Below, one piece after another: positions 1-7,928 of a stretch of 64,000 bases of DNA. The stretch comes from Dehalobacter alkaniphilus. Its GTDB lineage: Bacteria > Bacillota > Desulfitobacteriia > Desulfitobacteriales > Syntrophobotulaceae. Where the stretch lies: positions 620,001 to 684,000 of the forward strand of contig CP148031.1 in NCBI GenBank assembly GCA_040500365.1, in the 5' to 3' direction. How positions within the stretch are numbered: position 1 is the stretch's first letter; each line of letters opens with the position of its first letter. The notes under the pieces were generated by a model. It was given only the letters and a program-made list of their open reading frames with translations. It searched no databases and was not told where the DNA came from. A program made the translations under genes and the position numbers.

Positions 1-390
1 GCGATCCTTGGCGGGGGTGTCACGTTTACCCAGTTTTATATTCTGGACCTCGTAGGAAGCTATGGTACAATGCAGCTTTCGGATTTACACCCATTACTTG
101 GCGTCGAAAAAAGTACCTCGACGAGACTGATTGAACCCCTTGTCCAGCAGGAGTTGATTGTCAAGCAAAGGTCTGAAATTGACTGCAGGGCCATAAATCT
201 GGTCCTGACAGGCAAAGGTCAGAAAACGAAGGACGATTTATGGAAACGCGTAGATCTTTTTTTAAGAAAACTATCGGCGGAAATCCCGGAAGAAAAACAA
301 GAAGAAGTTTACGAGAACGCATGGATATTTCTCAAAGCGGTGAAAAGAGTTCTTAATCAAGATTGCTTTGAGATGAATATGATGCCTTAG
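1..390 (+). CDS. MarR-family transcriptional regulator, 5'-truncated by the window edge
   Basis: The reading frame is open from base 1 to the TAG at 388-390, so the start codon lies upstream of the window. The visible part (about 129 residues) is a winged helix-turn-helix: the segment GVEKSTSTRLIEPLVQQELI looks like the MarR recognition helix and is followed by a wing with KQRSEIDCRAINLVLTGKGQ. A charged C-terminal helix would serve dimerisation. MarR proteins are dimeric DNA-binding repressors or activators, often responsive to small molecules or oxidants. The target cannot be told from the sequence. A small cysteine-containing ORF and a terminator follow directly, so it may be the last large gene of its operon. 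Confidence 0.75.
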   Translation, partial: AILGGGVTFTQFYILDLVGSYGTMQLSDLHPLLGVEKSTSTRLIEPLVQQELIVKQRSEIDCRAINLVLTGKGQKTKDDLWKRVDLFLRKLSAEIPEEKQEEVYENAWIFLKAVKRVLNQDCFEMNMMP

Positions 391-420
391 GAAATTTCCG
401 GTGAGAGGAGGTGTACACAA

Positions 421-483
421 ATGTTTACAAAACATTGGATGTTGCGTGAAACCGCTCATTGCAAAGAAGGCTGCATAATTTAG
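421..483 (+). CDS. Small 20-residue ORF with a strong ribosome site
   Basis: An ATG at 421 follows the ribosome site GGAGGTG by about 7 bases and opens a 20-codon frame ending in TAG. The peptide contains two cysteines in a CKEGC arrangement. It sits between the MarR gene and an intrinsic terminator. I recognise no family. It could be a genuine small protein of the MarR operon or a leader peptide. The near-perfect ribosome site is the only strong argument for translation. Confidence 0.35.
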   Translation: MFTKHWMLRETAHCKEGCII

Positions 484-510
484 TCTTGGGGAAGACGGTA
501 AACTCCCTGG

Positions 511-535
511 AAGAGCTCGTTAATCGGGCTCTTTT
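511..535 (+). terminator. Intrinsic terminator after the MarR operon
   Basis: The inverted repeat AAGAGC/GCTCTT is followed by a run of six T. A second small hairpin (GTCTT-GGGG-AAGAC, 484-497) lies just upstream. Confidence 0.6.
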
Positions 536-591
536 TTCAGCTTGCTGCGTTTGGCAGTGTTTTTTCAATCTAACCATCTGATCCTATTAAA

Positions 592-608
592 ACCATAGAA
601 ATTATGGT
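592..608 (+). promoter_or_regulatory. Predicted Rrf2/CymR-type operator upstream of larE
   Basis: A perfect inverted repeat ACCATA-N5-TATGGT lies 67 bases before the larE start. Almost the same sequence, ACCATA-N5-TATAGT, sits between the promoter and start of cysK (3204-3220). The Rrf2-family regulator encoded between them (2555-3001) is the obvious candidate ligand. This pairing is inferred from position and symmetry. Confidence 0.5.
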
Positions 609-674
609 ATATTAAGCTGAAAAGAATATCATACAGCTTAATAAACATTCAGATATACAAAAAGAGGCTGATCA

Positions 675-1490
675 ATGGATTACAAAGATAAACTTGTTCT
701 GCTGAAACAAGAACTCAAGAATATGGATAGGGTAATGATTGCATTTTCCGGAGGGGTGGACAGTACTTTCTTAGTGAAAGTTTCCGAAGACGTTCTTGGT
801 AAAAATGTGATCGCCGTAACGGCTAAATCTGTTGCTTTCCCGGAGAGAGAGATTCGGGAAGCTGTGCAATTTTGCCGGCAGGAAGGGATTAGTCATTTGC
901 TTATTGAATCCGAAGAGCTGGATGATCCTGAATTCGGTAAAAATCCTTTTAATCGCTGTTATCTCTGTAAAAAACAATTGTTCAGTAAAATATTGGGGAT
1001 CGCGGCTGAATACGACGCAAAATATATCGTGGAAGGATCCAATGCGGATGATTTAAGCGATTATCGTCCGGGAAGGCAGGCTTTAGAAGAGCTGGGTATA
1101 CAGAGCCCGCTGCTCCAGGCGGGGCTGACGAAAGAAGAAATACGCCTTCTCTCCAAAGAATATGGCTTGACAACCTGGGATAAACCCTCATTTGCCTGTT
1201 TGTCTTCCAGAATCCCCTATGGTGAAGAGATCAACGAAAAGAAACTAAAGATGATTGATTTGGCAGAACAGTATTTGCACGATTTGGGATTCCGTCAAGT
1301 CAGAGTGCGCCACCATGGTGATATTGCCCGGATCGAGGTATCTCCGCAGGAGAATACAAAGATAGTCCAATCGGATTTAGCACAGAAGATCTATAAGACA
1401 TTTGCTGATATTGGATTTACTTATACAACACTTGACCTGAAGGGTTACCGTAGCGGCAGCATGAATGAAAAGATTAACACAAACGGCTGA
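675..1490 (+). CDS. larE: ATP-dependent sacrificial sulfur transferase LarE
   Basis: This 271-residue PP-loop enzyme adenylates the cofactor precursor biscarboxylated nicotinic acid and transfers sulfur during synthesis of the nickel-pincer cofactor of lactate racemase. The PP-loop SGGVDSTFL is at about residues 25-33. Cys175 in FACLSSRIPYG corresponds to the sulfur-donating cysteine of classical LarE. Cys95 and Cys98 (NRCYLCKK) add the pair expected in the [4Fe-4S] LarE subclass with three cysteines. No larB, larC or larA is in the window. The shared operator with cysK suggests it is controlled with cysteine supply. Other nickel-pincer users or thiolation substrates are possible. Confidence 0.85.
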   Translation: MDYKDKLVLLKQELKNMDRVMIAFSGGVDSTFLVKVSEDVLGKNVIAVTAKSVAFPEREIREAVQFCRQEGISHLLIESEELDDPEFGKNPFNRCYLCKKQLFSKILGIAAEYDAKYIVEGSNADDLSDYRPGRQALEELGIQSPLLQAGLTKEEIRLLSKEYGLTTWDKPSFACLSSRIPYGEEINEKKLKMIDLAEQYLHDLGFRQVRVRHHGDIARIEVSPQENTKIVQSDLAQKIYKTFADIGFTYTTLDLKGYRSGSMNEKINTNG

Positions 1491-1532
1491 GACCATCTGC
1501 TTATGTAAATTTAAATATTCGGGGGAATCATT

Positions 1533-2486
1533 ATGAGGGAAAATCGTAACACACGAATGAATCAACTTGTTTCGCGTATTGTCTCCAGCTATCAGGAACA
1601 ACCCAATCCCTACAACCAGTTGTCCTGTCAGCTTCCGAACAGGGATGTTATCATCGAGATTATTCATCTCTTGCGGCAGCTTTTATTCCCGGGGTATTTT
1701 GGCAAGCAAAACCTGACTGAAAGCACTTTGGAATATCATGTCGGAAACCTGCTGATCGAGATCAACGAAAAACTGAATCAACAGATAACCCATGCGCTCA
1801 GGCATCAACATGACAATGCGGCATCTTGCGATGATATAGAAATCAGTGAAAAGACAGGAGAAATATGCTCGCATTTCTTGAGCAAAATCCCGGAAATAAG
1901 GGAATATCTGGCCCTGGATGTACAGGCTGCTTTTGACGGAGACCCGGCTGCTGATGATAAAGCGCTTGTAATCTTTGCATATCCAGGTCTTTTGGCAGTC
2001 AGTATTTACCGGCTTGCGCACGAGCTTTACCTGCTCTCTGTTCCGTTGATCCCCAGGATAATGACTGAATTTGCTCATAACGAGACTGGAATTGATATTC
2101 ACGCAGGTGCCAAGATCGGCAAATATTTCTTCATTGACCATGGTACGGGCGTCGTTATTGGCGAAACTACTATTGTTGGCGATAATGTTAAGATCTATCA
2201 GGGTGTAACGCTGGGAGCCCTATCCACCAGAGGCGGGCAAAGCCTTCGCAGCCAAAAGCGCCATCCGACAATTGAAGATAATGTGACTGTCTATTCCGGA
2301 GCCTCAATATTTGGCGGGGAAACGATCATCGGAAAAGGTTCAGTTATTGGCAGTAACGTGTTTATCACCCAATCTGTCCCGCCTGGAACCAGGGTAATCA
2401 TCAAAAATCCGGATCTAATCTTTAAGGGGCAGGAAACGCAAAAAGATAAGATGGAACTGACAAACGAGCTGGACCTGGATACTTGA
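1533..2486 (+). CDS. cysE: Serine O-acetyltransferase
   Basis: The enzyme acetylates serine with acetyl-CoA to O-acetylserine, the substrate of cysteine synthase. The 317-residue protein has an N-terminal helical region (about 1-180) and a C-terminal left-handed beta-helix of hexapeptide repeats. The diagnostic stretch DIHAGAKIGKYFFIDHGTG and the following VIGETTIVGDNVKIYQGVTLG contain the catalytic histidine region. It is longer than the short EpsC-type enzymes. The start ATG follows GGGGG at 1520. cysK lies two genes downstream, so the window holds both steps of cysteine synthesis. Residues beyond about 300 are charged and probably form the flexible tail that contacts CysK. Confidence 0.9.
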   Translation: MRENRNTRMNQLVSRIVSSYQEQPNPYNQLSCQLPNRDVIIEIIHLLRQLLFPGYFGKQNLTESTLEYHVGNLLIEINEKLNQQITHALRHQHDNAASCDDIEISEKTGEICSHFLSKIPEIREYLALDVQAAFDGDPAADDKALVIFAYPGLLAVSIYRLAHELYLLSVPLIPRIMTEFAHNETGIDIHAGAKIGKYFFIDHGTGVVIGETTIVGDNVKIYQGVTLGALSTRGGQSLRSQKRHPTIEDNVTVYSGASIFGGETIIGKGSVIGSNVFITQSVPPGTRVIIKNPDLIFKGQETQKDKMELTNELDLDT

Positions 2487-2554
2487 TGAAAATAGCTAAA
2501 GAGGCGCTGGTTGAGTGCAATTTGAAAATTTGAAGAAAGGAAAGAAGGGTTAAC

Positions 2555-3001
2555 TTGAAAATATCAACAAAAGGAAGATATGGTCTTCGAGCGATTCTGG
2601 ATGTAGCCCTGAATGAGCACGCTGGTCCGGTAACCATTCATAGTATTTCTGAACGTCAGGATTTATCTGAACGCTATTTGGAACAACTGCTCATTACATT
2701 GAAACAGAATGGACTGATTAAGAGTATCCGTGGATTCCAAGGAGGATATATTTTAAGCAGAGAGCCCGAAAGTATTACGGTCGGTGACACGATTAGGGCT
2801 TTGGAAGGACCGATTTCTCCCGTCGATTGTGTCAATGACAGTAATCCTGGTTCTTGTTCCAGAGCAGAATTGTGTGTGACTAAACTCGTTTGGGACGATT
2901 TGAAAAATGCTATGGTTAAGGTGCTGGATTCGTATACATTGGCAGACCTGATGGCTGAATATGAGAAAATGAACAATTCCTTTGATCATTATTGCATTTG
3001 A
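2555..3001 (+). CDS. Rrf2-family regulator (CymR/IscR-like)
   Basis: This 148-residue protein begins at a TTG (residues MKISTKGRYGLRAIL) after an AAAGAAGG ribosome site. The N-terminal winged helix ends in SIRGFQGGYILSREP, typical of Rrf2 proteins. It resembles CymR, the cysteine-metabolism repressor, through GDTIRALEGPISPV. Unlike Bacillus CymR it carries Cys92, Cys101 and Cys107, close to the positions of the three iron-sulfur ligands of IscR. It lies between cysE and cysK, and matching inverted repeats precede larE and cysK, so it likely controls sulfur assimilation. Whether it senses a cluster or a CysK complex cannot be decided here. Confidence 0.8.
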   Translation: MKISTKGRYGLRAILDVALNEHAGPVTIHSISERQDLSERYLEQLLITLKQNGLIKSIRGFQGGYILSREPESITVGDTIRALEGPISPVDCVNDSNPGSCSRAELCVTKLVWDDLKNAMVKVLDSYTLADLMAEYEKMNNSFDHYCI

Positions 3002-3068
3002 TAGAATTAGAGTTCAGCTTACCGCAATTGCCGGGATGATCAACAAATCCCGAAAAATAGACTTTCCT

Positions 3069-3108
3069 GCCCCATGGTTGTTTACGCAGCCATGGGGCTA
3101 TTTTTTTT
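3069..3108 (+). terminator. Intrinsic terminator after the Rrf2 gene
   Basis: A nine-base-pair stem GCCCCATGG/CCATGGGGC closes a 12-base loop and is followed by TATTTTTTTT. Confidence 0.85.
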
Positions 3109-3155
3109 GGCGCTCCCGCTTTGACAATCTAAATCGATTTAAATTTGAAATAGTA

Positions 3156-3184
3156 TTGACAAATTCCTGAAATATAACTATGAT
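3156..3184 (+). promoter_or_regulatory. cysK sigma-A-type promoter
   Basis: TTGACA (3156-3161) and TATGAT (3179-3184) are separated by exactly 17 bases. The expected start point is near 3191, just upstream of the operator. Confidence 0.8.
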
Positions 3185-3203
3185 GTCTTTAAACACTACT
3201 AAA

Positions 3204-3220
3204 ACCATAGACATTATAGT
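3204..3220 (+). promoter_or_regulatory. Predicted Rrf2/CymR-type operator of cysK
   Basis: ACCATA-N5-TATAGT lies downstream of the -10 element, where a bound regulator would block promoter clearance. It differs by one base from the perfect repeat before larE. Confidence 0.55.
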
Positions 3221-3240
3221 ATTTAGGAGGAGGTATTGAT

Positions 3241-4170
3241 ATGAGTAAAATCTATGAAGGGCTTACCGATTTAATTGGCGGAACTCCATTGGTTAAACTA
3301 AAGAAACTTACGATCGGACTAAATGCAGAGATTGTAGCCAAGCTGGAATCCTTTAATCCGGGCGGAAGTGTCAAAGACAGAATTGCGCTGCATATGATCA
3401 AAACGGCTGAGGAAAAAGGATTGATCAATACAAATTCGGTGATCATTGAACCAACGAGCGGAAATACCGGAATTGGCCTCGCTTTTGTGACTGCTGCCAG
3501 AGGGTACCGGTTGATTCTGACCATGCCGGACACGATGAGTGTTGAAAGGCGCAGCTTGCTTAAAGCCTATGGTGCCGAACTTGTATTAACCCCTGGGGCT
3601 GAGGGGATGAAAGGAGCCATCCAAAAGGCGATGGAGCTGGCAAAGGAGACACCGAACTCTTTTATTCCTCAGCAGTTTGAAAATCCGGCCAATCCTGAAA
3701 TTCACCGTAAAACAACGGCCGAAGAAATTTGGAATGACACAGACGGTGAGGTTGAGATTATCGTAGGCGGCGTTGGTACTGGTGGGACGGTTACTGGGGT
3801 TGGTGAAATTCTCAAATCACGGAAATCTAATATAAAGGTGATTGCGGTAGAACCAAATGACTCACCTGTTTTATCAGGAGGCAAGCCTGGGCCGCACAAG
3901 ATACAGGGAATCGGAGCAGGATTTGTCCCTCAGGTCCTTAATCTGGGGGTCGTCGATGAGATTATTAAAGTTACGAATGAACAGGCTTTTGAAACGGGAC
4001 GCAGGCTGGCCAGGGAGGAAGGACTCTTGGTTGGGATCTCCTCCGGCGCCGCAGCCTATGCAGCCCTGGAAGTGGCTAAACGTCCGGAAAACGAAGGGAA
4101 ACGGATTGTAGTTGTTCTTCCCGATACCGGAGAACGTTATCTGAGTACGTCGCTATTCCAGGAGGGTTAA
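3241..4170 (+). CDS. cysK: Cysteine synthase A (O-acetylserine thiol-lyase)
   Basis: This 309-residue PLP enzyme makes cysteine from O-acetylserine and sulfide. Its length is normal for CysK. The PLP-lysine motif NPGGSVKDRIA is near residues 38-48, the substrate loop EPTSGNTGIGL near 70-80, and the phosphate-binding glycine loop VGGVGTGGTVTG near 176-187. The ribosome site GGAGGAGG is 8 bases before the ATG. It has its own promoter and operator and is separated from the Rrf2 gene by a terminator, so it can be regulated on its own. Confidence 0.95.
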   Translation: MSKIYEGLTDLIGGTPLVKLKKLTIGLNAEIVAKLESFNPGGSVKDRIALHMIKTAEEKGLINTNSVIIEPTSGNTGIGLAFVTAARGYRLILTMPDTMSVERRSLLKAYGAELVLTPGAEGMKGAIQKAMELAKETPNSFIPQQFENPANPEIHRKTTAEEIWNDTDGEVEIIVGGVGTGGTVTGVGEILKSRKSNIKVIAVEPNDSPVLSGGKPGPHKIQGIGAGFVPQVLNLGVVDEIIKVTNEQAFETGRRLAREEGLLVGISSGAAAYAALEVAKRPENEGKRIVVVLPDTGERYLSTSLFQEG

Positions 4171-4260
4171 GATTATAAGCAAGCGTAGATGAAGATAATA
4201 TTATTAATGATCTTGCAGAACGTACACCAATGAAAACTAAGCATAACTTCGGAGGCCATA

Positions 4261-5151
4261 ATGAGCGAAACAGAAAAAGGGACATGGAAACTGAAAACAG
4301 GATTGGCAGAAATGTTGAAAGGCGGAGTTATCATGGATGTGACGACTCCGGATCAGGCAAAAATTGCAGAAGAAGCTGGGGCTTGCGCAGTTATGGCCTT
4401 GGAACGTGTTCCGGCAGATATACGGGCTGCCGGCGGGGTAGCCAGAATGGCTGACCCAACGATTATTTTAAAGATCATGGATGCGGTTACGATTCCGGTC
4501 ATGGCCAAGGCAAGGATTGGACATTTTGTCGAAGCACAGGTTTTAGAAAGTCTGGGCGCTGACTATATTGATGAAAGTGAAGTCCTTACCCCGGCTGATG
4601 ACCTGTATCACATTGATAAACATGCCTTTGCGGTACCCTTCGTTTGCGGAGCCCGCAATCTGGGAGAGGCCTTGCGTCGGATCGGAGAAGGCGCAGCGAT
4701 GATCAGGACCAAAGGGGAACCCGGAACGGGGAATATCGTGGAAGCAGTAAGGCATATGCGGACGGTACAGAGTGAAATCAGAAGATTGAAGACAATGCCG
4801 AAAGAAGAGCTGATGACTGCCGCCAAAGAAATGGGAGCACCTTATAATCTGGTATTGTCTGTCGCCGAAAACGGGAAGCTGCCGGTCGTGAATTTTGCGG
4901 CTGGCGGAATCGCAACTCCGGCGGACGCCGCCTTAATGATGCAATTGGGTGTAGATGGGATCTTTGTAGGATCGGGAATCTTCAAGTCTTCAAATCCGAG
5001 GAATCGCGCCAAGGCTATTGTCCTGGCCACGACGCACCATAACGAACCCGAGGCCTTAGCTGAAATATCCCGAAATCTAGGGGAAGCAATGCCGGGATTG
5101 GAGATCTCCACGATCAGCGTCAGCGAACGAATGCAGGAACGCGGCTGGTAA
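4261..5151 (+). CDS. pdxS: Pyridoxal 5'-phosphate synthase lyase subunit PdxS
   Basis: PdxS (Pdx1) condenses ribose 5-phosphate, glyceraldehyde 3-phosphate and ammonia into PLP; ammonia normally comes from the glutaminase PdxT. The 296-residue protein is full length and strongly conserved, including GVIMDVTTPDQAKIAEEAGA near 27-46, HFVEAQVLE and the phosphate-binding GGIATPADAA. The start follows GGAGG at 4251. The usual partner pdxT is not downstream. Instead the gene sits between cysK and metY, both PLP enzymes, suggesting cofactor supply is tied to sulfur amino-acid synthesis. pdxT may be elsewhere, or free ammonia may be used. Confidence 0.95.
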   Translation: MSETEKGTWKLKTGLAEMLKGGVIMDVTTPDQAKIAEEAGACAVMALERVPADIRAAGGVARMADPTIILKIMDAVTIPVMAKARIGHFVEAQVLESLGADYIDESEVLTPADDLYHIDKHAFAVPFVCGARNLGEALRRIGEGAAMIRTKGEPGTGNIVEAVRHMRTVQSEIRRLKTMPKEELMTAAKEMGAPYNLVLSVAENGKLPVVNFAAGGIATPADAALMMQLGVDGIFVGSGIFKSSNPRNRAKAIVLATTHHNEPEALAEISRNLGEAMPGLEISTISVSERMQERGW

Positions 5152-5235
5152 CAGAGATCCCAAAACATAAAACTTAAAGATCAGTTGAATATTCAAAAAA
5201 ATAAAATACGAATATATAATGAGGAGATGTTTAAT

Positions 5236-6516
5236 ATGAGCAAAGAAAATTGGAAATTTGATACCCTGCAGGTTCATGCAGGCCAGGTTCCGGATCCAAC
5301 TACCGGATCCAGAGCCGTCCCGATTTATCAGACTACATCCTATGTGTTCAGGGATGCTAAGCATGGCGCCGATTTGTTTTCCTTGGCAGAACCTGGCAAT
5401 ATCTACACTCGGATCATGAATCCAACATCGGATGTTCTGGAACAGAGAATTGCTGCGCTCGAAGGCGGCGTCGGGGCGCTTGCTGTAGGATCGGGTTCTG
5501 CAGCCATTACTTACGCCATTCTGAATATCGCCGGGGCCGGAGATGAGATTATCTCTGCCAGCACACTGTATGGAGGGACACATAATCTTTTTGCGATTAC
5601 GCTTCCGAAGCTGGGGATCAAGACCCATTTTGTCAATCCGGATGATCCCGCGAATTTTAAGAAAGCCATCACGGAGAAGACCAAAGCCATTTATATTGAA
5701 TCGATAGGCAATCCAGGGATCAATATCATCGATATTGAAGCAGTTGCCAAAGTAGCCCATGATAACGGAATACCGCTTATTATCGACAATACATTTGCAA
5801 CGCCATATCTTCTGAGACCTATCGAATACGGTGCAGATATTGTGGTCCATTCAGCAACCAAGTTTATTGGGGGGCATGGCACATCCATCGGCGGGCTGAT
5901 CATTGACGGCGGAAAATTTGACTGGGCAGCCAGCGGCAAGTTCCCTGGATTTACAGAACCGGATCCGAGTTACAACGGATTGGTTTATGCAACATTGGGT
6001 GCACCGGCTTTTATTCTAAAAGCCAGAGTGCAGCTCTTGCGAGATACCGGCGCAGCACTGAGCCCGTTTAATTCTTTCCTGTTTATCCAGGGTCTTGAAA
6101 CTTTGTCTTTGCGTGTTAAACAGCACGTGGCCAACACCTGGAAAGTTGTTGATTATTTGAAAAACCACCTCAAGGTTTCGTGGGTGAATTACCCGGGATT
6201 GAAAGACAATAAATATTTTGATTTATCGTTAAAATATTTTCCGCAAGGCCCTGGCTCTATATTTACATTTGGCATTAAAGGCGGCGCGGAAGCGGGAGTA
6301 AAATTGATCAACAATCTTGAGCTGTTCTCGCTGCTTGCCAATGTTGCAGATGCCAAATCCCTTGTTATACATCCTGCTAGTACCACGCATGCCCAGCTCT
6401 CCGAGGAAGAACAGCGGGCCGCCGGGGTAACACCCGATATGATCCGGCTGTCGATTGGAATTGAAGATGCCGATGATATCATTGCTGATCTGGAACAGGC
6501 TTTTGCCAAACTATAA
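5236..6516 (+). CDS. metY: O-acetylhomoserine sulfhydrylase
   Basis: This PLP enzyme of the Cys/Met gamma-family converts O-acetylhomoserine and sulfide to homocysteine. I place the start at ATG 5236 (MSKENWKFDTLQVHAG) because the ribosome site GAGGAG at 5221-5226 is 9 bases upstream; ATG 5227 would touch it. The PLP-lysine motif SATKFIGGHGTSIGG is near residues 204-218, and SLLANVADAKSLVIHPASTTH is typical of the O-acetylhomoserine branch. The protein is 426 residues, the family norm. With metA (acetyl type) and metH in this window it gives a direct-sulfhydrylation route to methionine. Confidence 0.92.
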   Translation: MSKENWKFDTLQVHAGQVPDPTTGSRAVPIYQTTSYVFRDAKHGADLFSLAEPGNIYTRIMNPTSDVLEQRIAALEGGVGALAVGSGSAAITYAILNIAGAGDEIISASTLYGGTHNLFAITLPKLGIKTHFVNPDDPANFKKAITEKTKAIYIESIGNPGINIIDIEAVAKVAHDNGIPLIIDNTFATPYLLRPIEYGADIVVHSATKFIGGHGTSIGGLIIDGGKFDWAASGKFPGFTEPDPSYNGLVYATLGAPAFILKARVQLLRDTGAALSPFNSFLFIQGLETLSLRVKQHVANTWKVVDYLKNHLKVSWVNYPGLKDNKYFDLSLKYFPQGPGSIFTFGIKGGAEAGVKLINNLELFSLLANVADAKSLVIHPASTTHAQLSEEEQRAAGVTPDMIRLSIGIEDADDIIADLEQAFAKL

Positions 6517-6548
6517 CGAATAACTTACGGGCAATAAGAATTGTGTCG

Positions 6549-6587
6549 GGCAAATGTTTGGTAAAAGCCAAGCATTTGCCTTCTTCC
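6549..6587 (+). terminator. Terminator after metY
   Basis: GGCAAATG-TTTGG pairs with CCAA-GCATTTGCC around a short loop and is followed by a T-rich tract (TTCTTCC). Confidence 0.55.
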
Positions 6588-6703
6588 ATTGGGATTAGAT
6601 GAGTCTATTTGGAATATATCGGACTTTAAGATGGCAGGATAACAAAATATTTGTTTGCAATTCATTTCAACTGAACCAATGATCAAGCAACGGGAGAATG
6701 GAT

Positions 6704-7780
6704 ATGAAAAAAACCGTAGTGGTTGCTATGAGCGGCGGCGTCGACAGTTCAGTTGCCGCTCTGTTGTTAAAAAGAGAAGGATACCGGGTTATCGGTGTCA
6801 CCATGCAGATCTGGCCGCAGTCGGAGGACAAAGCCAAAGCGTGCTGCAGCCTCGAGGCAGTCAATGATGCCCGCAGAGTGGCCTGGAAGCTTAAAATTCC
6901 ATATTACGTGATGAATTTCAGGAAGGAGTTTGAAGACAAGGTTATTGACAACTTCTGCAGTGAATATCTTCGAGGAAGAACGCCTAATCCATGTATCGAA
7001 TGCAACAAGCATCTGAAATTTGATTCTTTGCTGCAGAAAGCCCGTGGTTTGGGGGCGGATTATATTGCAACTGGGCACTATGTCAGGAAGGAGTATGATG
7101 ACAAAACACAGCAGTGGGTGCTGAAAGCAGGGATTGATGAGACGAAAGACCAGAGTTACGCACTCTATCATCTGACTCAGGATCAGCTTGCCCATACTTT
7201 TTTTCCCCTGGGTGAATATCGCAAAGCGGATGTCAGGCAGATTGCTGAAGGGGAAGGACTGGCTGTCGCCAAAAAAGCAGAGAGCCAGGATATTTGTTTT
7301 GTCGAGGGAACAGCAGGTGATTTTATTGAAGGATACCGTCAATTGAAGAATGTCCAGGGGGTTATCGTTGATTCTCGGGGGATGATTCTCGGCAGACATA
7401 AGGGAATATACCGCTATACAGTCGGGCAGCATAAGGGACTCGGACTGGCGCTCGGTTTTCCTGTTTATGTTACTTCGATTGATGCTGAAACCAATACGAT
7501 CAGGGTCGGATCAAAGGACGAGCTTTTCAGCTCAGGCCTGCATGTTGAGAATGTGCATTATATTTCCGGTGTGTTTCCAGAACAGATTCAAAACATCCTG
7601 GTGAAGATCAGATACAATGCGCCAAAAGTATCCGCGGTGGTCAATTCTCTGGAAAATGGGACAGCCGTAGTGATCTTTGGAGAAAAACAGCGTGCGGTGA
7701 CTCCCGGACAGGCGGTCGTATTTTACGACGGAGAAAGCGTCTTAGGAGGAGGTACAATCCGAGAAACTATTAAATGCTAA
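6704..7780 (+). CDS. mnmA: tRNA 2-thiouridylase MnmA
   Basis: MnmA adenylates U34 of Lys, Glu and Gln tRNAs and inserts sulfur to give 2-thiouridine. The PP-loop MSGGVDSSVAALLL is at the N-terminus. The catalytic cysteines are in NPCIECNKHLKFD and SQDICFVEG, and C-terminal beta-barrel motifs follow. GGGAG at 6692-6696 is 7 bases before ATG 6704 but almost touches the in-frame ATG 6698, so I choose 6704. The 358-residue length is normal. It needs a cysteine desulfurase, none of which is in the window, and continues the sulfur theme of this block. Confidence 0.93.
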   Translation: MKKTVVVAMSGGVDSSVAALLLKREGYRVIGVTMQIWPQSEDKAKACCSLEAVNDARRVAWKLKIPYYVMNFRKEFEDKVIDNFCSEYLRGRTPNPCIECNKHLKFDSLLQKARGLGADYIATGHYVRKEYDDKTQQWVLKAGIDETKDQSYALYHLTQDQLAHTFFPLGEYRKADVRQIAEGEGLAVAKKAESQDICFVEGTAGDFIEGYRQLKNVQGVIVDSRGMILGRHKGIYRYTVGQHKGLGLALGFPVYVTSIDAETNTIRVGSKDELFSSGLHVENVHYISGVFPEQIQNILVKIRYNAPKVSAVVNSLENGTAVVIFGEKQRAVTPGQAVVFYDGESVLGGGTIRETIKC

Positions 7781-7892
7781 AGTTTTGCCCTGATGGAAGA
7801 AGTACACGAGATTCATAAGTAGCTATAAAATCGAATGGGGTAACAAAAATATATAAAATTTGAAGCTTGTTAAAACTAATTTATAAAAACTA

Positions 7893-7921
7893 TTGAAATA
7901 TCTTGAAATATTAGATATAAT
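7893..7921 (+). promoter_or_regulatory. Strong promoter of the structured leader RNA
   Basis: TTGAAA (7893-7898) and TATAAT (7916-7921) are spaced by 17 bases. The predicted start, about 7928-7931, coincides with the first helix of the structured RNA downstream. Confidence 0.8.
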
Positions 7922-7928
7922 TTCAGTT

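Noticed and set aside
5077..5850. A 257-codon open frame on the minus strand inside pdxS/metY
   Set aside because: It is antisense to well-conserved genes, has no ribosome site and no recognisable domain; codon bias of the sense genes explains it. The same holds for 36989-37783, 22675-23373 and 6767-7432.
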